Below are positions 8,982 to 17,932 of a DNA stretch of 64,000 bases, piece after piece; position 1 is the first letter of the stretch, and every line of letters begins with the position of its first letter. The position numbers were made by a program, and so were the translations under genes. Under the pieces are notes generated by a model that had not been told where the DNA came from, made no database searches, and worked only from the letters and a program-made list of their open reading frames with translations. Origin of the DNA: Brevibacterium sp. (GTDB lineage Bacteria > Actinomycetota > Actinomycetes > Actinomycetales > Brevibacteriaceae); assembly GCF_031179145.1 (NCBI RefSeq), contig NZ_JAPSIB010000001.1:62001-126000 (forward strand). The letters are read 5' to 3'.

Positions 8982-9013
8982 GCGCCCGTGCACGGCGGGG
9001 GCGGGCCGGGGTC

Positions 9014-9042
9014 TTGACGATCCGTCCTCCGCCGGGCACCAT
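9014..9042 (+). promoter_or_regulatory. possible promoter of the ABC-F gene
   Basis: TTGACG (9014-9019) is close to a -35 consensus. The hexamer 17 bases downstream (CACCAT, 9037-9042) is a poor -10. If used, it would give a leader of roughly 100 bases that contains the SD-hiding hairpin. Confidence 0.3.
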
Positions 9043-9079
9043 GAATCCGGAACACTGTCGAACGAAGGACTCCTCTGAC

Positions 9080-9145
9080 GTGAAGTAGTACCTCATTTCC
9101 GCTCATGCGGGTGCCACGGGCCCGCAGCTGCGCCAGAAATGAGGT
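9080..9145 (+). promoter_or_regulatory. SD-sequestering leader hairpin of ABC-F gene
   Basis: ACCTCATTTC (9090-9099) pairs perfectly with GAAATGAGGT (9136-9145). The right arm contains the GAGGT ribosome binding site of the ATG at 9151. Inside, TGCGGG (9106-9111) pairs with CCCGCA (9121-9126). A two-codon reading frame, GTG-AAG-TAG (9080-9088), with GAAGGA ten bases before it, ends two bases before the left arm. This is the layout of a translational attenuator in which ribosome position decides whether the SD is exposed. Confidence 0.6.
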
Positions 9146-9150
9146 CACGC

Positions 9151-10878
9151 ATGTCCTTCGCCGTCTCCATCTCCTCTCTCACCTGCCGCCTCGGCGACGA
9201 CACCGAAGTCTTCACGGATCTCACCGCGACGATCCCCGCCGGACTGGTCGGCCTCGTCGGCGACAACGGAGTGGGCAAATCCACCCTGGCCGCGATCATC
9301 GCCGGCAATCCTCCGGCCGCGCCGGCAACCGTGACGGGAACCGTCAGCGGCGCCGAGGGCGCTGTCCACATCGATCAGCTCCTGCCCCACACCGACCAGA
9401 GCGTGGCAGCCGCGCTCGGCATCGATTCCCTGAGATCCGCGGTTCTGCGGGCGCTGCGGGGAGAAGCGGGCCCGGACGACTTCGAGACCATCGGCGACGA
9501 CTGGGACATCGAGGAGCGGGCAGTGGGCGCGCTCGCCGACGTGGGGCTCGAACTCGCGGCCGCCGAGCTCGATCGCCCGGCCCGGACCTTCTCCGGCGGC
9601 GAGGCGATGCGGATCGGCCTGGCCCGGGCGGCGCTGGCGGGCGGCCGCTGGCTGATCCTCGACGAGCCCAGCAACAACCTCGACGAGGCGGGGCGTGCGC
9701 AGCTGACAGCGCTGCTGCAGTCGCGCAGCTCTCCCACACTCGTGATCTCCCACGATCGTGCCCTCCTCGAGACGATGGAGACGATCGTGGAGATGACCGA
9801 GCAGCTGCGCGTCTACGGCGGGAACTTCAGCGCCTATGAGGAGATGGTCGCCGCGGAGGAGGCCGCGAAGCGCCAGGACCTCGTCGACGCCAAGAGGGCT
9901 CTGACCGTCGAGAAGCGGCAGCGGATCGAACTTGAGACTAAGCTCGCCCGAGCCGACCGCAAGGCGGCCAAGGACAACGCGAACAAGCGCCGCCCGAAGA
10001 TCGTGATGAACGGGCTCACCGACTTCGCGCAGAAGAGCGCCGCGAAGAGACGCGGAGACAAAGCGGCGGACGAAGCCCGAGCCCGCACCTCGGTGCAAAC
10101 GGCCCGGGACGAGCTGCGCCGGGATACGCCCATCTCCATCCACCTGCCCGACACTCTGGTCCATCCCGGCAAACGCGTCCTCGAGGTCGACTGCGGGCCG
10201 CGTGAACGGCCCGCCACCGTCGTCGGCCCCGAGAGGATCCGACTGACCGGTCCCAACGGGTCGGGGAAGTCGACGCTGCTGGCCGCGATCGTGCGGGCCG
10301 CCACCGAGACGGCCCCCGATTCCGCGCGTGCCCCGGATCCCGGCCTTCCTCCACAGGCTCCCGCCGCGGCTGCCCGTTCGCGGTCGGTCCCGCCTGTGGT
10401 GGGCAGACTCTTCCCCGGCCTGCGGATCCGCGTCCCGGTGCCGGTCGCTCACCTCGACCAGCAGTACCGGCTGCCCGGGGGACTGAGCGTGATGGGCGCG
10501 GTCCGGCAGCACAACCCGGACCTCGAGCCGCACCGGGTCCACGAGGTGATGGCCGCGATGGGGCTGCGGGCGAGCCGGACCGATCAGCTCTGCGGAACCC
10601 TCTCCGGCGGGGAGCGGTTCCGGGTGGCGCTCGCCAGGGCGCTGCTGCAGAACCCGGCACCCCGGCTCCTCGTCCTCGACGAGCCGGGGAACAACCTCGA
10701 CCTGAACTCGCTCGCCGCCCTGGTCTCCGCCCTCGACGGGTACCGCGGCGCGATGATCGTCGTCACCCACGACGACCGTCTCGCCGCCGACCTGCGGCTG
10801 TCGTCGATCTGGGACGTGGGGGAGTTCTCCGCGAGCGGAATGTCCGATTTGGACGGCTTTGGGATAATGGAACGGTGA
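9151..10878 (+). CDS. ABC-F family ATPase
   Basis: A soluble twin-ATPase protein of 575 residues with no membrane segments. The first cassette has GDNGVGKST, FSGGEAMRIGLARA and LILDEPSNNLDE. A charged Lys/Arg/Ala-rich linker runs from about 230 to 330. The second cassette has GPNGSGKST, LSGGERFRVALARALLQ and LVLDEPGNNLDLNS. Members act at the ribosomal E site, either as translation factors or as antibiotic-protection proteins. The second start (ATG 9151) is preferred over ATG 9139 because GAGGT lies five bases before it. The hairpin over this SD favours the drug-inducible subgroup, but no resistance class can be named. Confidence 0.9.
   Translation: MSFAVSISSLTCRLGDDTEVFTDLTATIPAGLVGLVGDNGVGKSTLAAIIAGNPPAAPATVTGTVSGAEGAVHIDQLLPHTDQSVAAALGIDSLRSAVLRALRGEAGPDDFETIGDDWDIEERAVGALADVGLELAAAELDRPARTFSGGEAMRIGLARAALAGGRWLILDEPSNNLDEAGRAQLTALLQSRSSPTLVISHDRALLETMETIVEMTEQLRVYGGNFSAYEEMVAAEEAAKRQDLVDAKRALTVEKRQRIELETKLARADRKAAKDNANKRRPKIVMNGLTDFAQKSAAKRRGDKAADEARARTSVQTARDELRRDTPISIHLPDTLVHPGKRVLEVDCGPRERPATVVGPERIRLTGPNGSGKSTLLAAIVRAATETAPDSARAPDPGLPPQAPAAAARSRSVPPVVGRLFPGLRIRVPVPVAHLDQQYRLPGGLSVMGAVRQHNPDLEPHRVHEVMAAMGLRASRTDQLCGTLSGGERFRVALARALLQNPAPRLLVLDEPGNNLDLNSLAALVSALDGYRGAMIVVTHDDRLAADLRLSSIWDVGEFSASGMSDLDGFGIMER
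10863..10868 (+). promoter_or_regulatory. -10 box of dusB (leaderless)
   Basis: GATAAT ends six bases before the GTG start of dusB, inside the last codons of the ABC-F gene. It suggests that the dusB-dgt-dnaG unit has its own leaderless promoter as well as any readthrough. Confidence 0.45.
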
Positions 10879-12059
10879 GTGTCATCAGTCCCAGCCCCGA
10901 GTCCGTGTCCCCGGCCGTCGAACCACTGCGCATCGGCCCGATCGAGTTGTCCTCGCCCGTGGTGCTCGCGCCGATGGCGGGCATCACCAACACCGCATTC
11001 CGGCGCCTGTGCCGCGAATACGGCGCCGGCCTCTACGTGACCGAGATGGTCACCTCCCGTGCCCTGGTCGAGCGCAGCCCCAAGAGCATGCGCATCATCC
11101 ACCACGAACCGTACGAGACGCCGCGCTCGGTCCAGCTCTACGGAGTGGACCCGGTGACGGTCTCCGCGGCCGTGCGGATGCTCGTCGAGGAAGACCGGGC
11201 CGATCACATCGACCTCAACTTCGGCTGCCCCGTGCCCAAGGTCACCCGGAAGGGAGGCGGCTCGGCGCTGCCGTGGAAGCGGGATCTGTTCGAGGCCATC
11301 GTCACCTCGGCGGTGCGTGAGGCCTCTCGCGGCGGGATCCCGCTGACGGTGAAGATGCGCAAGGGCATCGACAAGGACCACCTCACCTACCTCGAGGCCG
11401 GCGAGATGGCTCGCAACGCCGGTGTCGCCGCGGTCGCCCTGCACGGGCGCACCACTGCCGATCTCTATTCCGGGCAGGCGGACTGGGACGCGATCGCCCA
11501 GCTCAAGGACCACCTCGGCGACACGGTTCCGGTGCTCGGCAACGGCGACATCTTCGCCGCCGAGGACGCCCTGGAGATGATGAGCCGGACCGGCTGCGAC
11601 GGGGTCGTCATCGGGCGCGGCTGCCAGGGGCGGCCGTGGCTGTTCGGCGATCTCGCGAACGCGCTGAACGGGAGCCCCGAACGTCATCGTCCCGGCCTCG
11701 CCGAGGTGGGGCAGGCCGTGCGCAAGCACGGTGAGTACCTCGTCGACTACTACGAGGACGAGTTCTACGGCGTCCGCGACCTGCGCAAGCACATCGCCTG
11801 GTATTTCAAGGGCTACCCGGTCGGGGGAGACCTGCGCAGCCGATTGGCCATGGTCTCGTCCCTGGCCGAGCTCGACGAGCTGCTCGCCCAGCTCGACCAC
11901 GATGCGCCGTACCCGGGGGAGGCGGCAGAGGGATCACGCGGTCGCACGACCCGCCCGAAGAAGCCGCACCTGCCCGATGGGTGGCTGGACAGCCGCGTCT
12001 TCGACGCCTCCGGGAAGTCGCTCCTCTCCGAGGCCGAGCTCGACATCTCGGGAGGTTGA
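10875..12059 (+). CDS. dusB: tRNA-dihydrouridine synthase
   Basis: An FMN-dependent enzyme that reduces uridine to dihydrouridine in tRNA D-loops. The 394-residue protein shows the TIM-barrel landmarks VLAPMAGITNTAFRRL, HIDLNFGCPVPKVTRKGGG (catalytic Cys in this segment), LTVKMRKG, ALHGRT and VIGRGCQGRPW, and has a C-terminal helical domain. The length is slightly above the E. coli enzyme. The GTG start overlaps the ABC-F stop codon. dgt follows after two bases and dnaG after three more, forming an operon. Confidence 0.95.
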   Translation: MSVISPSPESVSPAVEPLRIGPIELSSPVVLAPMAGITNTAFRRLCREYGAGLYVTEMVTSRALVERSPKSMRIIHHEPYETPRSVQLYGVDPVTVSAAVRMLVEEDRADHIDLNFGCPVPKVTRKGGGSALPWKRDLFEAIVTSAVREASRGGIPLTVKMRKGIDKDHLTYLEAGEMARNAGVAAVALHGRTTADLYSGQADWDAIAQLKDHLGDTVPVLGNGDIFAAEDALEMMSRTGCDGVVIGRGCQGRPWLFGDLANALNGSPERHRPGLAEVGQAVRKHGEYLVDYYEDEFYGVRDLRKHIAWYFKGYPVGGDLRSRLAMVSSLAELDELLAQLDHDAPYPGEAAEGSRGRTTRPKKPHLPDGWLDSRVFDASGKSLLSEAELDISGG

Positions 12060-12061
12060 GC

Positions 12062-13366
12062 GTGTCTTCGAACCCGTACCCGCCGGCAGCGACGATGTCG
12101 GGGACGGTCGCGGTGTACTCCGCCTGGGACGAAGCCCGCTGGGTGGCCGAGCCCGCGAAGAACCCGCGCCGCTCGGCCTTCCAACGCGACCGCGCCCGGG
12201 TCCTGCACTCCTCCGGGCTGCGCCGCCTCGGCGCCAAGACGCAGGTGGTCGAACCCGGCACCGACGACTTCGTCCGCACCCGGCTCACCCATTCCCTCGA
12301 GGTCGCGCAGGTGGGGCGCGAGCTCGCGCGCTACCTCGGCTGCGACCCCGACATCGTCGACACCGCCTGTCTCAGTCATGACCTCGGCCATCCGCCGTTC
12401 GGCCACCATGGGGAGACGATCCTCGACGAGGTGTGCGCCGACATCGGCGGCTTCGAGGGCAACGCGCAGACGCTGCGCCTGGTCACCCGGATCGAACCCA
12501 AGGTCCTCGCCCCCGACGGGCGACCGGCCGGGCTCAATCTCACCCGGGCGAGCCTCGACGCCCTGACCAAGTACCCCTGGCCCCGCTCCGAGGCCGTGGC
12601 CAAACGCGACTCCGGGGTGCGGAAGTTCGGCGTCTACGACGATGACGCCGACGTGTTCGAGTTCTACCGCGAGGGCATCCCGAACGGGAGGAAGTGCCTC
12701 GAGGCGCAGGTGATGGACCTCGCCGACGACATCTCCTACTCGGTCCACGACGTCGAGGACGCGATCGTCGCCGGTCACCTCCGGCTGCCCGAATTCGCCT
12801 CCGAGGCGAGGCGGGCCGAGCTGTTCGCGATCACCCGGCAGTGGTACCTGCCGGGAGTCGCCGACGCCGACATGGACCGAGCCCTCGAACGCCTGCAGGC
12901 CGCGTCCTACTGGCCGACGGAGGTCTACGACGGGTCCCGCCGGGCGCAGGCCGCACTCAAGCACATGACGAGTCAGCTCATCGGCCGGTTCGTCGCCGCA
13001 GCCGAAGCCGCAACGCGGGAGGAGTACGGCTGGGAGCCGCTGGCCCGCTACGCCGCCTCCCTCGTCGTGCCCGATGCCACTGTCGTCGAGATCGCCGTGC
13101 TCAAGGGAATGGCGACTCTGACGGTGATGGTCGCCGAGGACCGACTGCGCCTGCACGACATCCAATCCACGGTGCTGACCTCGCTGGCGGAGTGGTACTC
13201 GCAGGCTCCGGAGAAACTCGACCCGATGTTCAGGGCCGACTACCTCGAAGCCGCCGATGACAGCTCCCGCCTGCGCGTCGTCGTCGACCAGATCGCCTCC
13301 CTGACCGACCATTCCGCGTGGACCCTCTACCACCGGATCCAAGCCGGAGTGGGGGATCGACTCTAA
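12062..13366 (+). CDS. dgt: deoxyguanosine triphosphate triphosphohydrolase-like protein
   Basis: An HD-domain hydrolase of 434 residues that removes triphosphate from dNTPs, classically dGTP. The metal-binding HD pattern is in RTRLTHSLEVAQVGRELARY and ACLSHDLGHPPFGHHGE, followed by GFEGNAQTLRL. GTG 12062 is taken as the start: it lies two bases after dusB, and the upstream frame extension overlaps dusB without similarity to the family. The dusB-dgt-dnaG order is common in actinobacteria. Here it would tie nucleotide-pool control to replication priming. Confidence 0.93.
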   Translation: MSSNPYPPAATMSGTVAVYSAWDEARWVAEPAKNPRRSAFQRDRARVLHSSGLRRLGAKTQVVEPGTDDFVRTRLTHSLEVAQVGRELARYLGCDPDIVDTACLSHDLGHPPFGHHGETILDEVCADIGGFEGNAQTLRLVTRIEPKVLAPDGRPAGLNLTRASLDALTKYPWPRSEAVAKRDSGVRKFGVYDDDADVFEFYREGIPNGRKCLEAQVMDLADDISYSVHDVEDAIVAGHLRLPEFASEARRAELFAITRQWYLPGVADADMDRALERLQAASYWPTEVYDGSRRAQAALKHMTSQLIGRFVAAAEAATREEYGWEPLARYAASLVVPDATVVEIAVLKGMATLTVMVAEDRLRLHDIQSTVLTSLAEWYSQAPEKLDPMFRADYLEAADDSSRLRVVVDQIASLTDHSAWTLYHRIQAGVGDRL

Positions 13367-13369
13367 CCG

Positions 13370-15385
13370 ATGGCAGGTCTGATCAAGCGTGAGGACATCG
13401 ACGAGCTCCGCACCCGCGTCCGCATCGACGAGGTGGTGGGCGAGTTCGTCACGCTCAAGACCGCCGGCATCGGCTCCCTCAAGGGACTGTGCCCATTTCA
13501 TGACGAGAAGACCCCGTCCTTCCACGTCAGGCCTCAGGTCGGGATGTACCACTGCTTCGGCTGCGGGGAATCCGGCGACGTCTTCTCCTTCCTGCAGAAG
13601 GTCGAGCAGCTCAGCTTCGTCGAGGCCGTCGAGGCGCTCGCCTCCAAGGCCGGCATGCACCTGCGCTACGAGGACGGCAAGGGCCCGGACAGGGAGCAGG
13701 CCAGCCGCCGGCAGCGGCTGCTGGAGATGCATGAGGTGGCGGAGCGGTTCTTCGCCCAGGCGCTCGAGACCGACGCCGGGCAGATCGCCCGCGAGTTCCT
13801 CACCGGACGCGGCTTCCCCAGCCAGTCGAGCAGGGACTTCGGACTCGGGTTCGCCCCGAAGTCCTGGGACGCCCTGACGACTGCGCTGCGGCGTGCCGGT
13901 TTCAGCGACGAGGAGATCCTTGGCGGTGGGTTGGCCAGCGAAGGCGGCAGAGGAATCTACGACCGGTTCCGGGGGCGGCTGGTCTGGCCGATCAAGGACA
14001 TGACCGCACGGACGATCGGCTTCGGCGCCCGTCGCCTCTTCGACGACGATCAGGGCCCCAAGTACCTCAACACCCCGGAGACCGCCCTCTATCACAAGAA
14101 CCAGGTCCTCTACGGACTCGATCTGGCGAAGAAGGACATCGCGAAGACCAAGCGCGTGGTCATCGTCGAGGGGTACACGGACGTCATGGCCGCCCATCTG
14201 GCGGGAGTCACCCAGGCGGTGGCGACCTGTGGCACCGCGTTCGGGGCCGAGCACGTGAAGATCGTGCGGCGCCTGCTCGGCGATGACTCCAGCGGAGAGG
14301 TGATCTTCACCTTCGACGGCGACGCGGCGGGACAGAAGGCGGCGCTCAAGGCGTTCGAGTTCGAGACCGAGTTCACCGCCCAGACCTTCGTCGCCGTTGA
14401 GCCCGACGGCCTCGACCCCTGTGATCTGCGGATGCAGAAGGGAGATGCCGCCCTGCGCGAGCTCGTCGATGAGCGCCGGCCGCTCTTCGAGTTCGTCATC
14501 ACGACCTCGATCGCCCGCTACGACCTCGATTCGGTCGAAGGCCGGATCTCTGCGATCAAGGCCGCCGCCGAGGTGCTCACCGGGATTCGGGACCGCACCA
14601 GCCTCAGCCACTACTACCGCTTCGTGGCCGGACGGATCGGAGTCGACATCTCCGAGGTCGAGTCGGCGGTCAAGGTCGCCAGACGACACTCCAGGACTCA
14701 GCCGTCGCAGCCTGCCCGCAGCAATGCCCCGGCGCGGCCAGGGCAGTCGCAGGCGGGTTCCGCCCGACCGCAGGCCCGTCCCGGACAGGCAGGGGGCGCA
14801 GCACCGGCCTCGGTTCCCCCTGCCGCCTCGGCGCCGGAACCTGGGCCCGGAGCCGAGGACGTCGCGCTCGAATACGTCTACGACGAACGTCCCGACGTCT
14901 CGAACCTGTCGGCTCCGATCAGTCCAGCGCGGCTGAAGACGGAGAAGGGCGTCCTCATGGTTGCCCTCCAGCACCCGGAGTACGTCAACGGCAAACTCTT
15001 CGACTCGCTGTCGGCCAAGGCCTTCGAACACCCCGGCTACCGACGGATCCAGGCGGCCATGAAGCAGGCCGGCGGTCTGCAGGCGGGAGGCGGCGACCAA
15101 GGCAGATGGGCGGAGAAGGTCCTGGAGGCCAGTGCCGAGGACCTGCGGCCCTACGTCACTCAGCTGCTCGTCTCGCCGCTGCCGGTGGCGGAGGGAGTCA
15201 GCGCCGAGAGATTCGCGCAGGGGATCGTCGCGCGCCTCTTCGACTACGACCTCGAGCGGATCGCCAAGGAACTCCACTCCCGCCTGCAGCGTCTCGACTC
15301 CGTCGACATCCAGGCCCAGACGAACCTGCTCGGTCAGCTGCAGGTCCTCGAACAGCATCGGGCCCGTCTGCGCGCCCTCATGTGA
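13370..15385 (+). CDS. dnaG: DNA primase
   Basis: Makes RNA primers for replication with the DnaB helicase. The 671-residue protein has the N-terminal CHC2 zinc finger (CPFHDEK at about 41, CFGCGESGD at about 62), the RNA-polymerase core and Toprim segment (VVIVEGYTDVMAAHLAGV, FTFDGDAAGQKAAL), a Pro/Ala/Gln-rich linker at about 440-500, and a C-terminal helicase-interaction domain. The ATG is three bases after dgt. Confidence 0.97.
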   Translation: MAGLIKREDIDELRTRVRIDEVVGEFVTLKTAGIGSLKGLCPFHDEKTPSFHVRPQVGMYHCFGCGESGDVFSFLQKVEQLSFVEAVEALASKAGMHLRYEDGKGPDREQASRRQRLLEMHEVAERFFAQALETDAGQIAREFLTGRGFPSQSSRDFGLGFAPKSWDALTTALRRAGFSDEEILGGGLASEGGRGIYDRFRGRLVWPIKDMTARTIGFGARRLFDDDQGPKYLNTPETALYHKNQVLYGLDLAKKDIAKTKRVVIVEGYTDVMAAHLAGVTQAVATCGTAFGAEHVKIVRRLLGDDSSGEVIFTFDGDAAGQKAALKAFEFETEFTAQTFVAVEPDGLDPCDLRMQKGDAALRELVDERRPLFEFVITTSIARYDLDSVEGRISAIKAAAEVLTGIRDRTSLSHYYRFVAGRIGVDISEVESAVKVARRHSRTQPSQPARSNAPARPGQSQAGSARPQARPGQAGGAAPASVPPAASAPEPGPGAEDVALEYVYDERPDVSNLSAPISPARLKTEKGVLMVALQHPEYVNGKLFDSLSAKAFEHPGYRRIQAAMKQAGGLQAGGGDQGRWAEKVLEASAEDLRPYVTQLLVSPLPVAEGVSAERFAQGIVARLFDYDLERIAKELHSRLQRLDSVDIQAQTNLLGQLQVLEQHRARLRALM

Positions 15386-15408
15386 GGGTCAGGCGGTTCC
15401 GCGTAAGC

Positions 15409-15428
15409 GGGCCGCGGTCTGCCGGCCC
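15409..15428 (+). terminator. weak terminator candidate after dnaG
   Basis: GGGCCG and CGGCCC form a 6-bp stem with an 8-base loop about 25 bases after the dnaG stop. There is no T-run. Confidence 0.3.
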
Positions 15429-15482
15429 CGACCCGAATGGGTGTGAGCGGTCGTCGACCACCGACGTGAAATAGTGCACAGA

Positions 15483-15521
15483 TGCATTTTTGCACTTGAT
15501 GCAAACTTGCAGAAGGTGCAA
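15483..15521. promoter_or_regulatory. TetR operator: palindromes before the TetR start
   Basis: Two adjacent inverted repeats with 5-base centres lie 10-42 bases before the TetR ATG: TTTGCA-CTTGA-TGCAAA (15489-15505) and TTGCA-GAAGG-TGCAA (15507-15521). A further TGCA-TTTT-TGCA (15483-15494) overlaps the first. TGCA half-sites recur every 8 to 10 bases. The spacing and position are typical of an autoregulated TetR operator controlling the exporter operon. Confidence 0.75.
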
Positions 15522-15530
15522 ACTGGATGC

Positions 15531-16172
15531 ATGGCCGACAACGAATCCCTGCGCGCGAAGAAGGCGCGTCTGACACGCAACGCTCTTCATGAGGCGGCGA
15601 TCACGCGTGTGCTCGAGGAGGGTTTGGACGGAGCGACCGTGGCGAACATCGCTGCGGCCGCCGGGGTCTCCACCCGCACCTTCTTCAACTATTACGCGAC
15701 GAAGGAGGATGCGATCGTCGGGCTCGATGAGTCCAACATCGACGCAGCCCTTGTCGCTGACTACGTGCACTCCGACTCCGGGCTCGACACCCTGGCCGAG
15801 GACACCTCCCGCTTCATCCGTGAGGCACTGCTGATGGGGTCGCTCGATCCCGACACCCCGGCCCGACGCCGGAAGCTGTTCGCGCTCTACCCGGAGCTCG
15901 TGAGCAAGCGCTTCGACCGTGCCGAAGCTCTCGAAGAGCTGATCGCCGAGCATGTGCTCGCCCGGCTGCGGGTCCTGGGTCAGGAGTTCTCGAGCGAGGA
16001 CTCCGCCTGGCGCAGCGCCAGGATGCTCACCCAGCTGTGCATGGTTCCCCTGCACCATGCCGGACGGACGCTCAAGACCAGCCCCGAGCTCGTCGAGGAG
16101 CGCGGAGGTTCACAGGCGATCTACGAAGAGTCCCTCGGGCTCTTCCTCAAAGTACTTAAACGACTGCGATGA
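15531..16172 (+). CDS. TetR family transcriptional regulator
   Basis: A 213-residue repressor with an N-terminal TetR helix-turn-helix (about 15-60; ATVANIAAAAGVSTRTFFNYY) and a variable C-terminal ligand domain. ATG 15531 is chosen because it follows the operator palindromes; the upstream extension would run through them. The stop overlaps the start of a DHA2 exporter gene (ATGA), so the pair is a classical regulator-efflux unit: a toxic ligand would release the repressor and raise pump expression. Confidence 0.93.
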   Translation: MADNESLRAKKARLTRNALHEAAITRVLEEGLDGATVANIAAAAGVSTRTFFNYYATKEDAIVGLDESNIDAALVADYVHSDSGLDTLAEDTSRFIREALLMGSLDPDTPARRRKLFALYPELVSKRFDRAEALEELIAEHVLARLRVLGQEFSSEDSAWRSARMLTQLCMVPLHHAGRTLKTSPELVEERGGSQAIYEESLGLFLKVLKRLR

Positions 16173-17932
16173 AGGATGATATGAGAAGTTCTGACGGACC
16201 GCGCGCCGGCGACACGATGCCTACCGGCGACGCGACGCCGGCAGGCCGGACGGCGAAGGCCGGCACCGCCGACGGAGAGCAGATGAAGACCTCCGCGATC
16301 ATCCTGCTCTTCGTGGGCCTGATGATCGCGATGTTCATGTTCTCCCTCAACCAGACGGTGCTCGCCACTGCGCTGCCGACCATCGTGGGCGAACTCGACG
16401 GCGTCGACCAGATGCTCTGGGTCTCCACTGCGTTCATGCTCGCTTCGACGATCATGATGCCCATCTACGGCAAGGTCGGCGACCTGTTCGGGCGCAAGCC
16501 GCTGTTCATGTTCGCGATCTGCTGCTTCCTCGCCGGTTCGGCCTTCGCGCTCATCGCCGAGGGGATGGGAACCCTCATCTTCGGTCGCGTGCTCCAGGGC
16601 ATCGGCGGCGGCGGCATGATGATCCTCTCGCAGTCGATCATCGCCTCGGTGGTCCCTGCCCGGGAACGCGGCAAGTACATGGGAATCATGGGCTCGGCAT
16701 TCGCAGTGTCCTCTGTCGCGGGACCGCTGATCGGCGGCTGGCTGACCGAAGGGCCCGGTTGGCGCTGGGCCTTCGCCATCAACTTCCCACTCGGCATCCT
16801 CGCGCTCATCGCTGCCGCGGTGTTCCTCAAGGTGCCCAAGCGGGCGCAGGGACCACGCCCGAAGGTCGACGTCGCCGGCATGCTGCTCATCTCCATCGTC
16901 ACCAGCTCCATCGTGCTGACCTCCGCCTGGGGCGGGCACGACTACGAGTGGGGCTCGTGGCAGATCAACTCGCTCATCGTCGTCGGCGCCCTGGCCGTGA
17001 TCGCGTTCATCCTCGTCGAGCTCAAGGTCAGCGAGCCGGTGATCCCGCTGTTCCTGTTCAAGAACAGAGACTTCCTGCTCTGCACGACCGCCGGCCTCTT
17101 CATCGGCGTCGCCATGTTCGGAGTCCTGTCCTACATGCCGACCTACCTGCAGATGGTGCACGGCATCGACGCGACCGTGGCCGGACTGATGATGGTGCCG
17201 ATGATGGGCACCATGCTCATCTCCTCGACGCTGGTCGGCTTCGTCGTGGCCCGGACTGGTCGCTACAAGACGTATCCGCTCATCGGCATCCTGCTCATCG
17301 CCGCGGCGCTGGCACTGATGTCGCAGCTGAAGGCCGACAGCCCTGCATGGGAGACGATCGCGTTCCTGGCGCTGCTGGGCCTGGGCCTCGGGCTGAGCAT
17401 GCAGACCCTGGTCCTGGTGGTCCAGAATGCGTTCCCCGTGGCGATGGTCGGCACGGCCACCGCGTCGAACAACTACTTCCGGCAGGTCGGCGCAACCCTG
17501 GGCATGGCGCTCATCGGCTCCGTCTTCACCCAGCGCCTGCTCGAGAACATCGAATCGGGTCTGGCCGGCCTCGCGGCGAAGGCTCCGACGCACTCAGCGC
17601 CCCAGATGTCGTCGACCGGGCTGACGCCGCAGATCGTCGCCGACATGCCCGAGCCCCTGCATTCGCTGATCGTCAATTCCTACAACGACGCTTTGGTTCC
17701 GCTGTTCCTCTGGGTGGCGCCCCTGGCCGTTCTCGGTTTCGTCTTCCTCATCTTCCTCCCGAACACTCCGCTGGCGAAGAGCCTGGCCGCTGACCCGGCG
17801 AAACGCTCGCGGGTGGAGATCGACGAACCATCCGATAACCTGGCAGGGCAGACTACGCCGAAGGGGTCGATGGATGACAGCACTGACGATTCTCAACTCA
17901 CGCGGAACCGAGGTTCCCGCCCAGCTCACTGA
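16169..17932 (+). CDS. DHA2-family MFS multidrug exporter
   Basis: A 587-residue proton-driven exporter of the EmrB/QacA (14-helix) group. After a 45-residue polar N-terminus come about 14 hydrophobic segments. MFS marks include SLNQTVLATALPTIVGEL (helix 1), KVGDLFGRKPLF (motif A) and GSAFAVSSVAGPLIGGWL (motif C, typical of drug exporters). Its ATG overlaps the TetR stop codon, and its 3' end overlaps the next gene by 59 bases. The substrate is unknown. Confidence 0.93.
   Translation: MKDDMRSSDGPRAGDTMPTGDATPAGRTAKAGTADGEQMKTSAIILLFVGLMIAMFMFSLNQTVLATALPTIVGELDGVDQMLWVSTAFMLASTIMMPIYGKVGDLFGRKPLFMFAICCFLAGSAFALIAEGMGTLIFGRVLQGIGGGGMMILSQSIIASVVPARERGKYMGIMGSAFAVSSVAGPLIGGWLTEGPGWRWAFAINFPLGILALIAAAVFLKVPKRAQGPRPKVDVAGMLLISIVTSSIVLTSAWGGHDYEWGSWQINSLIVVGALAVIAFILVELKVSEPVIPLFLFKNRDFLLCTTAGLFIGVAMFGVLSYMPTYLQMVHGIDATVAGLMMVPMMGTMLISSTLVGFVVARTGRYKTYPLIGILLIAAALALMSQLKADSPAWETIAFLALLGLGLGLSMQTLVLVVQNAFPVAMVGTATASNNYFRQVGATLGMALIGSVFTQRLLENIESGLAGLAAKAPTHSAPQMSSTGLTPQIVADMPEPLHSLIVNSYNDALVPLFLWVAPLAVLGFVFLIFLPNTPLAKSLAADPAKRSRVEIDEPSDNLAGQTTPKGSMDDSTDDSQLTRNRGSRPAH

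Noticed and set aside
11813-15358. A 1181-codon open frame on the minus strand across dusB, dgt and dnaG
   Set aside because: It lies wholly opposite three clear genes, its translation is Asp/Glu/Gly/Leu/Val-rich with no domain, and such antisense frames are normal in GC-rich DNA. Similar shadows at 353-3220, 5514-8303 and 45792-48149 were rejected for the same reason.
17874-17932. The 59-base overlap of exporter and dehydrogenase genes as a frameshift fusion
   Set aside because: Both proteins have complete family-typical ends, and the dehydrogenase has its own AAGGGG site, so a simple overlap explains it.
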